A stretch of 24,132 nucleotides of DNA, from the NCBI GenBank assembly GCA_040002845.1, contig JBDUDR010000029.1:1-24132 (forward strand), read 5' to 3'. Source of the DNA: JBDUDR01 sp040002845. GTDB lineage: Bacteria; Actinomycetota; Actinomycetes; Propionibacteriales; Nocardioidaceae. Under the pieces are notes generated by a model. That model saw only the letters and a list, made by a program, of their open reading frames with translations, did no database searches and was not told where the DNA came from. Shown piece by piece: positions 1 to 9,803 of the stretch (its first letter is position 1; each line of letters opens with the position of its first letter). The translations under genes were made by a program, and so were the position numbers.

Positions 1-214
1 TCATCGTGTGGTGCACGCGAACCGATGCCGTTGGGTTCCACGCATCCGCGCTGCAACGAACTCGCGAGACACCGCTCGGGTCCGCAGACCCGTTCGCAAA
101 ATGGCGCTCTCCCCTGCGGACGTTGCGAGAGCCGAGCCTCCTGACGACGCCGCGGCGCCGCGGCACCCAGCGGTCACCTAGGCTGGCTGAGACTCAGACA
201 CGCGGGAGGAATCC
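1..214. other. 5' flank upstream of the thiolase gene, no confident gene
   Basis: No convincing gene is seen. One + frame is open from the window edge to a TAG at 179-181 and could be the tail of a gene starting outside, but its third codon positions lack the G/C bias of the true genes. A perfect 16-bp palindrome, GCCGCGGCGCCGCGGC, lies at 149-164. A TAGGCT hexamer at 179-184 could be a -10 element giving a leader of about 24 nt that carries the thiolase ribosome-binding site. I see no good -35 element. Confidence 0.4.
149..164. repeat. 16-bp perfect palindrome upstream of thiolase
   Basis: GCCGCGGCGCCGCGGC is its own reverse complement. It ends 14 bp before the candidate -10 hexamer at 179-184, so it covers the place where a -35 element would be. 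It could be an operator for a dimeric regulator, but G+C-rich self-complementary runs also arise by chance in this genome. Confidence 0.4.
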
Positions 215-1432
215 ATGCCGGAAGCAGTCATCGTCTCGACAGCGCGTTCCCCCATCGGTCGCGCCGGCAAGGGGTCGCTGCGCGAGATGCGCCCTGACGA
301 TCTGGCCGCGTCAATGGTGCGGGCGGCACTCGACAAGCTGCCCGCACTCGACGCTGCCGACATCGACGACCTGATGCTCGGCTGCGGTCTGCCCGGAGGC
401 GAGCAGGGATACAACATGGGGCGGGTCGTCGCCGTGCTGCTGGGTCTCGACCACCTGCCGGGCACGACCATCACCCGGTACTGCGCCTCTAGCGTGCAGA
501 CCACGCGGATGGCGTTCCATGCCATCAAGGCAGGCGAAGGAGACGTCTTCATCTCGGCCGGTGTCGAGACGGTTTCCCGATTCATCAAGGGCAGCTCTGA
601 CGGTTTGCCGGACACGCACAACCCGTTGTTCGCCGACGCGATCACGCGGACCTCAACGGCCGCAGAAGGCGGAGTCACCTGGCACGACCCGCGGGACGAC
701 GGGCTGCTGCCCGACATCTACCTGCCGATGGGCCAGACCGCCGAGAACCTCGCCCGGTCCCGTGGCATCAGCCGTCGCGAGCTCGACGAGTTCGGCGTAC
801 GCTCCCAGAACCTGGCCGAGGCCGCCATCAAGGCAGGGTTCTGGAAGCGTGAGATCACCCCCGTCAGCCTTCCGGACGGGACCGTGGTGTCGGCCGACGA
901 CGGACCGCGGCCCGGCGTCACGCTGGAGGGCGTGTCCGAGCTGAAGCCGGTGTTCCGGCCGGACGGGCTCGTCACCGCAGGCAACTGCTGCCCACTCAAC
1001 GACGGTGCGGCGGCAGTGATCGTCATGTCTGAGACCAAGGCAACTGAACTCGGTCTTGCGCCGCTCGCCCGGATCGTGTCGACCGGCCTCACCGCCTTGT
1101 CACCGGAGATCATGGGCCTGGGCCCGGTCGAGGCGACCAGGCAAGCCCTCGCGCGGGCCGGCATGACCATCGCAGACATGGATCTGGTCGAGATCAACGA
1201 GGCGTTCGCCGCCCAGGTGGTGCCGTCGTACCAGGACCTCGGCATCGACATCGACAAGCTGAACATCAACGGCGGCGCCATCGCCGTGGGTCACCCGTTC
1301 GGGATGACGGGTGCTCGGCTGCAGGCAACGATGATCAACTCATTGTCCTTCCACGACAAGCAGCTCGGCCTGATCACGTTGTGCGTCGGTGGCGGGCAGG
1401 GCATGGCCTTGATCCTCGAACGCATGTCCTGA
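215..1432 (+). CDS. Thiolase family acetyl-CoA C-acyltransferase
   Basis: Thiolase of 405 residues, the usual length for degradative and biosynthetic thiolases. These enzymes either cleave 3-ketoacyl-CoA with CoA in beta-oxidation or condense two acyl-CoAs; the sequence does not say which way this one works. All three catalytic signatures are present: nucleophilic Cys90 in RYCASS, His360 in GGAIAVGHPFG, and the second catalytic cysteine, Cys390, in CVGGGQG. The NEAFAAQ motif of the active site is also present. The start is supported by GGAGGA at 205-210, a good ribosome-binding site. The gene stands alone, followed by a marR gene with its own promoter. No hydratase or dehydrogenase partner lies beside it, so its substrate chain length cannot be inferred from context. 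I am sure of the family and unsure of the fadA/atoB-type assignment. Confidence 0.93.
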   Translation: MPEAVIVSTARSPIGRAGKGSLREMRPDDLAASMVRAALDKLPALDAADIDDLMLGCGLPGGEQGYNMGRVVAVLLGLDHLPGTTITRYCASSVQTTRMAFHAIKAGEGDVFISAGVETVSRFIKGSSDGLPDTHNPLFADAITRTSTAAEGGVTWHDPRDDGLLPDIYLPMGQTAENLARSRGISRRELDEFGVRSQNLAEAAIKAGFWKREITPVSLPDGTVVSADDGPRPGVTLEGVSELKPVFRPDGLVTAGNCCPLNDGAAAVIVMSETKATELGLAPLARIVSTGLTALSPEIMGLGPVEATRQALARAGMTIADMDLVEINEAFAAQVVPSYQDLGIDIDKLNINGGAIAVGHPFGMTGARLQATMINSLSFHDKQLGLITLCVGGGQGMALILERMS

Positions 1433-1479
1433 CGCGAGGAGCGGGTTTCTCCCCCAGGGAGATGCCAACTGTCGCCGAA

Positions 1480-1485
1480 TAGGAT
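1480..1485 (+). promoter_or_regulatory. -10 element (TAGGAT) of a leaderless marR transcript
   Basis: TAGGAT fits the actinobacterial TANNNT -10 pattern and ends 7 nt before the ATG at 1493, so transcription should begin at or next to the start codon. No Shine-Dalgarno sequence precedes that ATG. It also argues against the upstream in-frame ATG at 1484, which lies inside the hexamer. Confidence 0.5.
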
Positions 1486-1492
1486 GGTTGCC

Positions 1493-1996
1493 ATGGCTAC
1501 GAGGACGCGGACCCGCTGGCTGTCTGCAGAGCAACAACGGGCGTGGCGCGCGTACCTCGTCGGAACAACGCTACTCACGGAGCGGTTGGACCGTGATCTC
1601 CGCGAACGGCACGATCTGTCCCTGCCTGAGTACGAGATCTTGGTGCGGTTGTCGGAGGCGCCTGACCGGCAGCTGCGGATGGCGGTCCTGGCGGACTCGC
1701 TGAGCCACTCGCGCAGCCGCGTCACTCACACGGTTGCGCGCATGGAGGTGGAGGGGCTCATCCTGCGGACGACGTGTCCCTCCGACCGGCGCGGGGTCAT
1801 CGCGGAGATGACCGACAAGGGCTTCCTGGTCTTGAAGGAGGCGGCTCACACGCACGTCGCCGGCGTTCGCGAGTACCTCGTCGACATCGCGGACACCGGA
1901 GATTTCACCGCTGTAGGTCGCGTCTTCGACTCGGTAGCCGACAACCTCGTCGGGTCCAGCGAACATCCCGAGACCGACATCCGTTCACCACGCTGA
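1493..1996 (+). CDS. MarR family transcriptional regulator
   Basis: Winged-helix regulator of 167 residues, typical for MarR. An N-terminal dimerisation helix (LVGTTLLTERLDRDL) leads into SLPEYEILVRL. The recognition region is LADSLSHSRSRVTHTVARME, and the wing is TCPSDRRGVIAEMTDKG, with the Asp-Arg-Arg of the family's DxR wing motif. MarR proteins bind palindromic operators as dimers and usually release DNA on binding small aromatic ligands or on thiol oxidation. This one has no cysteine pair that would suggest redox sensing. ATG 1493 is chosen over 1484 because 1484 falls inside the -10 hexamer. The gene is followed after 10 bp by a methyltransferase gene and probably shares its mRNA. Its target may be its own operon, but no clear palindrome is seen upstream. 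Confidence 0.9.
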   Translation: MATRTRTRWLSAEQQRAWRAYLVGTTLLTERLDRDLRERHDLSLPEYEILVRLSEAPDRQLRMAVLADSLSHSRSRVTHTVARMEVEGLILRTTCPSDRRGVIAEMTDKGFLVLKEAAHTHVAGVREYLVDIADTGDFTAVGRVFDSVADNLVGSSEHPETDIRSPR

Positions 1997-2006
1997 GCGT
2001 GCCCCT

Positions 2007-2693
2007 GTGACATCGCCAAACCCGCAGGATGACTGTGCCAGCCCGCGTTGGGTCGCTTGGCATCGGCAGTACGCCGACCCGAGGCACGCCTTGAGTCGGC
2101 GGTTGCGAGACATCCAGGAGCAGATCGGCGCGTACCTCGATGCGGCTGCGCCGGGCGACCTGTCGGTCCTGAGTCTGTGTGCCGGGCAGGGCGATGACCT
2201 ACTGGGGGTGCTGTCGACCCATCCAGCTCGCGCTCGGGTCCGGGCCCACCTGGTCGAGCTCGAGGCGGGCAACGTAGCGATCGCTCGCGACCGGATCTTT
2301 CAACTCGGCTTGGACCGGGTCGAAATTCACCAGGCGGATGCCGGATTCTCCGACACGTACGCGGCCCTGGTGCCGGCGGATCTGGTTCTTGCCTGTGGAG
2401 TCTTCGGCAATGTGACCGATGAGGCGGTGGCAGTCACGGTCGCCGCGCTTCCACAACTGTGCGCCGGCAACGCCACCGTGCTCTGGACCCGCCACCGGCG
2501 TCGCCCAGATCTCACTCCAAGCATCAACGAGTGGTTCGCCACGGCCGGGTTCGAGCAGCTGCGTCTCTACTCGCCGGACCGCAACGGGTTCGCGGTCGGG
2601 ACGCACCGGCTGGTGGGCGATCCCCAACCACTCAGGTCCGGTGAGCGCTGGTTCAGCTTCGTCGACGAGACGGGTGTGGACGGGTCTCGGTGA
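2007..2693 (+). CDS. Class I SAM-dependent methyltransferase
   Basis: A 228-residue protein starting with GTG, 10 bp after the marR stop, with no clear ribosome-binding site, so it probably depends on translation of marR. Rossmann-type methyltransferase features are visible: motif I LSLCAGQGDD near residues 56-64, an acidic motif II (VELE, 83-86) for the ribose of SAM, QADAG near 109-113, and a hydrophobic strand ADLVLACGVFGNV at 124-136. The motif I glycine pattern (CAGQGDD) differs from the common GxGxG form but is seen in actinobacterial methyltransferases of unknown substrate. Its pairing with MarR suggests ligand-induced expression, perhaps for detoxification; this is inference. It converges with ettA, 24 bp apart. 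Confidence 0.8.
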   Translation: MTSPNPQDDCASPRWVAWHRQYADPRHALSRRLRDIQEQIGAYLDAAAPGDLSVLSLCAGQGDDLLGVLSTHPARARVRAHLVELEAGNVAIARDRIFQLGLDRVEIHQADAGFSDTYAALVPADLVLACGVFGNVTDEAVAVTVAALPQLCAGNATVLWTRHRRRPDLTPSINEWFATAGFEQLRLYSPDRNGFAVGTHRLVGDPQPLRSGERWFSFVDETGVDGSR

Positions 2694-2717
2694 TGGTTCC
2701 ACGTGGTCCGACACACC

Positions 2718-4400
<1,683 letters not shown>

Positions 4401-4408
4401 GGTGTCCG

Positions 4409-4414
4409 AGCGTA
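4409..4414 (-). promoter_or_regulatory. -10 element (TACGCT, minus strand) of leaderless ettA mRNA
   Basis: On the minus strand TACGCT ends 8 nt before the ettA ATG (4398-4400), and no Shine-Dalgarno sequence lies in between. This would give ettA its own leaderless transcript, separate from ssb, whose stop lies 124 bp upstream. Confidence 0.5.
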
Positions 4415-4524
4415 CGGGTTGCGGGCGGGGAATCCCGAATCGCCGAGGTCCGTGGCGACGCCCGACTCCGCGGGCAAAGCCTGGCGGTCACGTCCCCAAG
4501 CGGCGCCCGCGACAGCACTCTGGG

Positions 4525-5004
4525 TCAGGCGGCCACGTCGCCTCCAGATGCGTTGTCAGTGTCTTCTACGGTCACGGTTGACTGCTCGGCGGCGTCCAGC
4601 ATCCGTGACATCTGGTCGGGCTCCTCCGCACGTTCCAGGGTCCGCGGCGTCTTGCGAAACACCGATGTCCCACGCGCCAGGTCATGGCACACAGTGATCG
4701 CGTCGACGAACTCACGTTCGCGCTTCTCACCGCTCTCGTCCTGCCAGGTGTTTAAGCGGCGCTTGCCGATCACCACCACCGGGTCGCCGACATGCACGGA
4801 GGTCTTGACGTTGCCGGCCAGCGCGCGCCAGCACGACACGGTGGTCCAGACGGTCTCGCCGTCGCGCCAACCGCCGTTGTTCTTGTCGTAGAGACGCGGG
4901 GTCGAGCCAACCCGGAAGGTCGCATGATCGCCGCGGGCGCCGCCTTCGGAGAAGGCGATCTCTCCGCCGACATATCCGAAGATGGTGGTTTGCACATCGC
5001 TCAT
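4525..5004 (-). CDS. Single-stranded DNA-binding protein, SsbB-like paralogue
   Basis: OB-fold single-strand DNA-binding protein of 159 residues. The longest open frame runs much further upstream (to 5811), but the real start is the ATG at 5002-5004: it begins the recognisable SSB fold (MSDVQTTIFGYVGG) and is preceded by GAAGGA, 6 nt away. The fold continues through ATFRVGSTPR, VWTTVSCWRALAGNV and VVVIGKRRLNTWQDESGEKR. The tail ends in ...SGGDVAA and lacks the acidic DDDIPF-type tip with which the main SSB recruits repair and replication proteins. With the ettA neighbour, this points to the secondary actinobacterial SSB (SsbB). In Streptomyces SsbB acts in chromosome segregation during sporulation; in mycobacteria its role is minor or stress-related. 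Which applies here is unknown. Confidence 0.88.
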   Translation of the reverse strand: MSDVQTTIFGYVGGEIAFSEGGARGDHATFRVGSTPRLYDKNNGGWRDGETVWTTVSCWRALAGNVKTSVHVGDPVVVIGKRRLNTWQDESGEKREREFVDAITVCHDLARGTSVFRKTPRTLERAEEPDQMSRMLDAAEQSTVTVEDTDNASGGDVAA

Positions 5005-5153
5005 GGTTGTTCCTTCGGTCGACGAAACGGGTCTGCCGACACCCTGGTCACGACCGCCGACAACGGAAGCGCCGCGAGCGGGCGTTGTGGACAGACCGGC
5101 CCACGCCGCCGGGTGTGGGAAAGATCGCGACCGAGCCGTTGGCGGCTCGAGGC

Positions 5154-6797
5154 TCAGCGTCTCAGCGCGGCCGCGAGGCCGTCGCGACACTGCCGGTACG
5201 TGTCGATCTCGGTCTCGATGGGCTCGATGACCAGTCGTTCGCACACCGGAGCAATGGCAGCTCGAAGCCGTTGGTCGGCCAGGGCGGCACTTCGCCGGCC
5301 GGACACCCCGGCGGCGATCCGGCAGCCGAACGCAACCGCGATGCCCAGCAGCACACCGACAAGCAGCATCCACGTGGGGACCGGGATGCCCAGATAGTCC
5401 GGAGTGTTGACGTCGGACAGCTGGAGGTACGACGAGAAGGCCAGCGCGCCGAGCCAGACGGCTCCCGCCAGGGCTGTCAGGAAGAGCAGCCACTGCAGCA
5501 GGCGTACGGCCGTCCACCACAAAGGAGTACGTGCCGCTCCCAGGTCGGTCCGTGCGACAGCCTCGTCGAGCGCGTCGCCCAGTTTGTCGAGACCGCCGAC
5601 CGAGGCCCTTCGGGCGGCCTGTGCCCAACCCAACGGCAAGCCATGGGTCGCGCGGTCGACCAGCGCGCGCACGGTCGTGTCGACCCGCGCCCGCTGCACC
5701 TTGGTCGCCGTGGGCAGTGCCGATCGAGAGCTCTGTGTGTCGGCCGGGTCCAGATGCAGCCGCTTCAGCGGATCTCGTCTCAACTTGGTCAGCCATGTGG
5801 TGATCGGCCACCCGGTCGTGGCGCGAGCGCGGGCGAGCACGGACGCATGAACCGCATCGACCACCACCGGCACCGCCGCCGCTTCCGCGAATGCGTCGAC
5901 AAGGTCGTTCTTTGCGCCGCGGGTCACATCGGCCGGATGAGCGTCCCCGGTGAGGTTCGCCATCTCCTCCGCCACCGACCTGATGTCGGCTGACACACGG
6001 TCCCGTACCGACCTCTTGGCGCCCACCCGCTTGACCATGAGCCGACGCAGGTCGTCAAGACCGTCACCCGTGATCGCCGAGGTAGCCAGCACGGGGACGT
6101 CCGGAAGCCCGTCGGCTGCCAGCAGCCTTCGGACGTCGGCGACGCACGGTCGGACCTGCTCTGGCGGCAGTAGGTCTATCTGGTTGAGCACCACAACCAT
6201 CACCTGGGAGTGCGCCGCGAACGGCTTGAAGTATCGGTCGTGAATGGCGGCGTCGGCGTACTTCTGCGGGTCGAGGACCCACACCAGCACGTCTGCGAGC
6301 CGGACGAGCCGGTCTACCTCCAGGTGGTGCGACACCTCGGTCGAGTCATGGTCTGGCAGGTCGAGCAGGACCAACCCCCGCAGCTCGAGGTCCGACGGGT
6401 GCTCGTCGAGCATCGACATCCGAGAGACCTGGTGGCGCGGTGGGATCTCCAGCCAGTCGAGCAGCTCGTTGGCGCCGTCCGGGCCCCAGGCACAGGCCAG
6501 CGCCCAGGATGTGGTCGGGCGCTTGACTCCGACGCCCGCCAGATCGAGTCCGCACAGTGCGTTGAACAGGGATGACTTGCCCGAACCGGTGGCACCGGCG
6601 AGGCCTACCACGGTGTGCTCGCCTGAGAGTCGCAGGCGGGCTTCCGCCCGCTCGACGATGGTGTGGGCAGGCGCAACTACCGAGGCCGGGAGACGACCTT
6701 GCGCGGCCTCGACGGCCCGTTCGAGCCCAGCGACCCGGCTGGCAGTGTCGGTGCCTCCAGTGACGAGGCCCCGCACGGTCTCGACCAGGGCACTCAT
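5154..6797 (-). CDS. Dynamin-like GTPase, membrane-anchored (DynB/YfjP-like)
   Basis: GTPase of 547 residues. G1 is GATGSGKSS (68-76), the G2 threonines are in KRPTTS (92-97), G3 is DLPDHDS (146-152) and G4 is NQID (205-208). Two hydrophobic helices near 433-457 and 474-497 should anchor it in the membrane with most of the protein in the cytoplasm. The start overlaps the stop of the upstream GTPase gene by 4 nt (ATGA), so the two are translationally coupled and probably work as a pair. Paired actinobacterial GTPases of this kind include DynA/DynB of Streptomyces, which stabilise FtsZ rings at sporulation septa, and IniA/IniC of mycobacteria. Two C-terminal helices in the second partner resemble DynB, but I could not align them. 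A role in membrane remodelling or division is inferred from family and pairing. Confidence 0.82.
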   Translation of the reverse strand: MSALVETVRGLVTGGTDTASRVAGLERAVEAAQGRLPASVVAPAHTIVERAEARLRLSGEHTVVGLAGATGSGKSSLFNALCGLDLAGVGVKRPTTSWALACAWGPDGANELLDWLEIPPRHQVSRMSMLDEHPSDLELRGLVLLDLPDHDSTEVSHHLEVDRLVRLADVLVWVLDPQKYADAAIHDRYFKPFAAHSQVMVVVLNQIDLLPPEQVRPCVADVRRLLAADGLPDVPVLATSAITGDGLDDLRRLMVKRVGAKRSVRDRVSADIRSVAEEMANLTGDAHPADVTRGAKNDLVDAFAEAAAVPVVVDAVHASVLARARATTGWPITTWLTKLRRDPLKRLHLDPADTQSSRSALPTATKVQRARVDTTVRALVDRATHGLPLGWAQAARRASVGGLDKLGDALDEAVARTDLGAARTPLWWTAVRLLQWLLFLTALAGAVWLGALAFSSYLQLSDVNTPDYLGIPVPTWMLLVGVLLGIAVAFGCRIAAGVSGRRSAALADQRLRAAIAPVCERLVIEPIETEIDTYRQCRDGLAAALRR

Positions 6798-8512
6798 GCG
6801 ACTCCATCCTCAATGCGCGCGTGCTCCACGCTGCGGGCCAATTCGATCAGGTTGGCCGCCTGACCAACCGCGGGTTGGTTGGCACCGAGCAGTATGGTGT
6901 ATCGCGCCTCCTCTTGCTGCAACAACTGTTCCACTCGCGCATTGAGGTCCTTCCTCGCCCGCGCAGCGAGGCGCCTGATCGCCTGGTCACCGAACACGGC
7001 TTCCAAGATCTTCTGAGCCAGTACGGCCGTACCACCGGCGATCCCGACCTCCCCCCCGGTGATGCCGGCAGTCTGGGAGAAGACCACCATCATGAGGGCC
7101 ACCCCGAGCCCGTTGACGCCATACGCCAGGAAGCGGGCCGTGTTGCGTTTCTCACCGCCCTCGTTGGCCACCATCTTCAAGATGTCTTGCTGCCACTCGC
7201 GAACCGTTCGTTCGGCCTTGTCGCGGAAGCCTCGCGATGCCCGACCCAGATCGCGGTCGCCGAGGTTCAGCAGCCCCTCCCCCGGCTGCATCGAACGCCA
7301 GGAAGCCTCGGCCCGTTCGGCCGCCGCTTCGCCATGCTCCAGCAGCAGGGTGAGCAGTCCTGACTCGACAGCGACCGTCAGCCGTTGCGTGGGAGCCGGC
7401 TTGCCGCGCAACGCCGTGACCACCCGGTCGCGGATGCGCCCCACGCTCTCTTCGAGACCCTTGAGAAGCTCCCCGGTTCCAACGAACTCCTGCCAGCGTG
7501 CCAGCACCTCGCCGCGCAACATGGTGCCGTCCTGCATGCCTTGGGAGATGTCCCGTACGGCCTGGGCGTAGCTCTTCTCTGCCTCGGCCCGCAGCCGAGC
7601 CGCGGCAGCCTCCTGCTCCTCGGCGGCCGGGGCGAGGCCGCGGCTCCGTCTGGCCAGCGACTGGACCGCACCATTGAGCGTCCGTTTGACCACCATCGAC
7701 CGACCTTCCGCGTCAGCCGCTAGCAGCTGCAGCCACTCCCGGATGGGCGCGACCACCTCGTCGGGGAGCATGCCGCCTGCCCCGATATCCGCCTCTGGAA
7801 CGGTGAAGAGCGGCGAGTCGCCGAGTCCACGGGAGGACAGCATCCGTGCGAGATGGCCGGCCACCTCACTCAGCGAGACGGGATCGGTGCGGTCGAGCAC
7901 CACAGCGACCGCCATCGAACGGTCGGCGGCCGCCTTGAGGAAGTCCCACGGCACCTGGTCGGCGTACCGTGAAGCGGACGTGACGAACAACCAGAGGTCA
8001 GCGGCGGCCAGGAGCTGCGAGGCCAGAATGCGGTTCTGCTCCTCGACCGAGTCGATATCGGGTGCGTCCAAGATCGCCAGCCCTGGCGGGATCACCTCGT
8101 CTGCCACCAGCTGGACCGCGCCATGATCACCGCTGGCCCTGGTGGTCCGGGCCAGGTCAGGAAGGATCCGGTCCTCCTCGAACCAGGCCGCGTCTGCCGG
8201 GTTGTGCACCAGAACCGGCGACCGCGTGGTGGGCCGCAGCACCCCCGGCTCTGAGACCTGATCGCCGACGATGGAGTTGACCAGGGTCGACTTGCCGGCG
8301 CCGGTTGACCCGCCCACCACGGTGAGTAGCGGCGCGTCGATCTGGATGAGGCGCGGCAGGACGTAGTCCTCGAGCTGGTCCACCATCTCGTCGCGATCAG
8401 CCGTGGCCTGCTTGGCACTCGGGAGGTCCAGCGCGAACGACGCCTGCGCCAGACCTTCGCGCAGGCGAAGAAGCGCCCCGAGCAGATCCTGTGGGGGACC
8501 GAGGTAGCTCAT
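6794..8512 (-). CDS. Dynamin-like GTPase (DynA-like), first gene of the pair
   Basis: GTPase of 572 residues. G1 is GSTGAGKST (68-76), the G2 region is RPTTRS (93-98), G3 is DAPDIDS (149-155) and LDRTD (206-210) stands in for the NKxD G4 motif. The centre (about 270-450) is rich in charged and alanine residues and is probably helical, as in dynamin stalks. A hydrophobic stretch at about 461-507 could be a membrane-inserting paddle or helical hairpin; a helical tail with glutamine and glutamate follows. The gene precedes and overlaps its partner GTPase by 4 nt, and the shared G3 form DxPDxDS suggests they arose by duplication. A GGTGAG sequence 5 nt before the ATG may be the ribosome-binding site. 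Heteromeric assembly with the partner at the membrane is inferred. Confidence 0.82.
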   Translation of the reverse strand: MSYLGPPQDLLGALLRLREGLAQASFALDLPSAKQATADRDEMVDQLEDYVLPRLIQIDAPLLTVVGGSTGAGKSTLVNSIVGDQVSEPGVLRPTTRSPVLVHNPADAAWFEEDRILPDLARTTRASGDHGAVQLVADEVIPPGLAILDAPDIDSVEEQNRILASQLLAAADLWLFVTSASRYADQVPWDFLKAAADRSMAVAVVLDRTDPVSLSEVAGHLARMLSSRGLGDSPLFTVPEADIGAGGMLPDEVVAPIREWLQLLAADAEGRSMVVKRTLNGAVQSLARRSRGLAPAAEEQEAAAARLRAEAEKSYAQAVRDISQGMQDGTMLRGEVLARWQEFVGTGELLKGLEESVGRIRDRVVTALRGKPAPTQRLTVAVESGLLTLLLEHGEAAAERAEASWRSMQPGEGLLNLGDRDLGRASRGFRDKAERTVREWQQDILKMVANEGGEKRNTARFLAYGVNGLGVALMMVVFSQTAGITGGEVGIAGGTAVLAQKILEAVFGDQAIRRLAARARKDLNARVEQLLQQEEARYTILLGANQPAVGQAANLIELARSVEHARIEDGVA

Positions 8513-8568
8513 CGGCTCACCCCTTCGACGCCCTCGCGCATTCCACGACAGGGTCTATCTTGGTGGTC

Positions 8569-8587
8569 TTGGGCGGAAAACGCCCAA
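8569..8587 (-). terminator. Hairpin between the PrsW pair and the GTPase pair
   Basis: TTGGGCG and CGCCCAA form a perfect 7-bp stem around a 5-nt loop, 13 bp past the end of the upstream PrsW gene and 56 bp before the downstream GTPase start. On the minus strand the loop is TTTTC and no T-run follows the stem, so this would be a weak or partial terminator, or an mRNA-processing structure, not a classic strong terminator. Confidence 0.45.
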
Positions 8588-8600
8588 TGCAGTCCCTGCG

Positions 8601-9803
8601 TCACCAGATCGACGATGCTGGAGCGTACGTTCCAGCAAACCCTGTGTCGACGATCGGAGCGAGCACTCGCAAGGATGCGAGCAACTCCGCTTCGCGGGCA
8701 TGGGTGTTCCGCCCGGCCACCCCCCGGGCGATCTTGTCCCTGATGAAACCCAGCTCGCAGGCGACTCGTTGATAGGTGCGCACGTCTGCCAGGTCTGGCG
8801 ATCCGAGGTGACGGGCCGAACGTCGGGCCGTCATCCGAGCCTTCATCGTCGATACACCGGCAACATGCCGGGGAGTCAGCCAGCCGTACGCGACATAGTC
8901 ACTCAGCCGAGTGGCCAGGATGCGCTGTTCACGGCTGCGTACCCAGAGCGCGAACCCGACCAGGATGAGCAGCATCGGCAGCAGCACCGCCACATAGATC
9001 GGCCACAGGCCGTCGGTGCGGGCCGTGAACGACGCAGCCACGTTGTATCCCATGTGGCCGACCACGGCGCAGACGTACCCCGCCACCGGTGCGAGCACCC
9101 GGATCGCCGGCTGGCGGTAACGAACGGCGATGCCGATCCCGATGCCGGTCAGCATCGTGAACATCGGGTGTACGAACGGAGCCGCGACACCGCGCCACAG
9201 GAACAAGTGCTGTACCGCGTCGAGTGCCTTCTGGGTGCTCTGAGGGCTGGCCTGCACCCGGTCGAAGACGTTTCCGTAGTAGAGGATGTTCTCGGTGAAG
9301 GCAAAACCGATCCCGACCAGTCCTCCGAGCACGAGACCGTCGATGATGCCGTTGAACCGCTCCTTGCGCGCGTACGCGATCAGCAAGATCACCGCACCCT
9401 TGACAGCCTCCTCGACCCAGGGTGCGACGAACACCGCCGACCGGGCACTCGCGCCGTAGATGTCGCCGATCTGTTTGGCCACCAGCGTGTTGATCTGGAG
9501 GGCGGCGTACGTCGCCGCCAGGGCCCCCCAAAGCAGCGCCACCAGGAGCCAGCCCGGGGGCATCGGGTCGAACCGATCAAGCCAGAGCACACCGGCGGTC
9601 AGCGGAAGCACCGGCACGAAGGCGAAGGCCAGCCCCCAGGCCAACCCGTGGCCGTTGATGTTGTCGTTGATCTGCAGAAAAATGAGCCAGCCGCAGATCG
9701 CGAAGGCGGTGGCGGCAGCGACCCCGAACAACACCCAGGCGACGTCATTGCGCCGCGGCGCCACTCGTATGTCGGCCGGTGTCAGAACCGGCAACGTGGT
9801 CAC
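8601..9803 (-). CDS. PrsW family intramembrane metalloprotease (second of tandem pair)
   Basis: Polytopic protein of 400 residues. The PrsW/CPBP-type metal-binding signatures sit in membrane helices: EEAVK with Glu131/Glu132, FAFTENILYY with Glu171, VHPMFT with His212, and GHMGYN with His250. In Bacillus, PrsW cuts an anti-sigma factor at a membrane site; the substrate here is unknown and no sigma/anti-sigma pair lies nearby. About eight hydrophobic segments are seen up to residue 290, followed by a basic cytoplasmic tail of about 110 residues. The GTG start (9801-9803) overlaps the stop of the upstream PrsW gene (GTGA), so the two are co-translated. The same four motifs at the same spacing in both genes show an old tandem duplication. 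Confidence 0.87.
   Translation of the reverse strand: MTTLPVLTPADIRVAPRRNDVAWVLFGVAAATAFAICGWLIFLQINDNINGHGLAWGLAFAFVPVLPLTAGVLWLDRFDPMPPGWLLVALLWGALAATYAALQINTLVAKQIGDIYGASARSAVFVAPWVEEAVKGAVILLIAYARKERFNGIIDGLVLGGLVGIGFAFTENILYYGNVFDRVQASPQSTQKALDAVQHLFLWRGVAAPFVHPMFTMLTGIGIGIAVRYRQPAIRVLAPVAGYVCAVVGHMGYNVAASFTARTDGLWPIYVAVLLPMLLILVGFALWVRSREQRILATRLSDYVAYGWLTPRHVAGVSTMKARMTARRSARHLGSPDLADVRTYQRVACELGFIRDKIARGVAGRNTHAREAELLASLRVLAPIVDTGFAGTYAPASSIW

Noticed and set aside
5005..5811. N-terminal extension of the SSB frame to 428 residues
   Set aside because: The extension is low-complexity shadow of the GTPase gene; the SSB fold and its ribosome-binding site begin at 5004.
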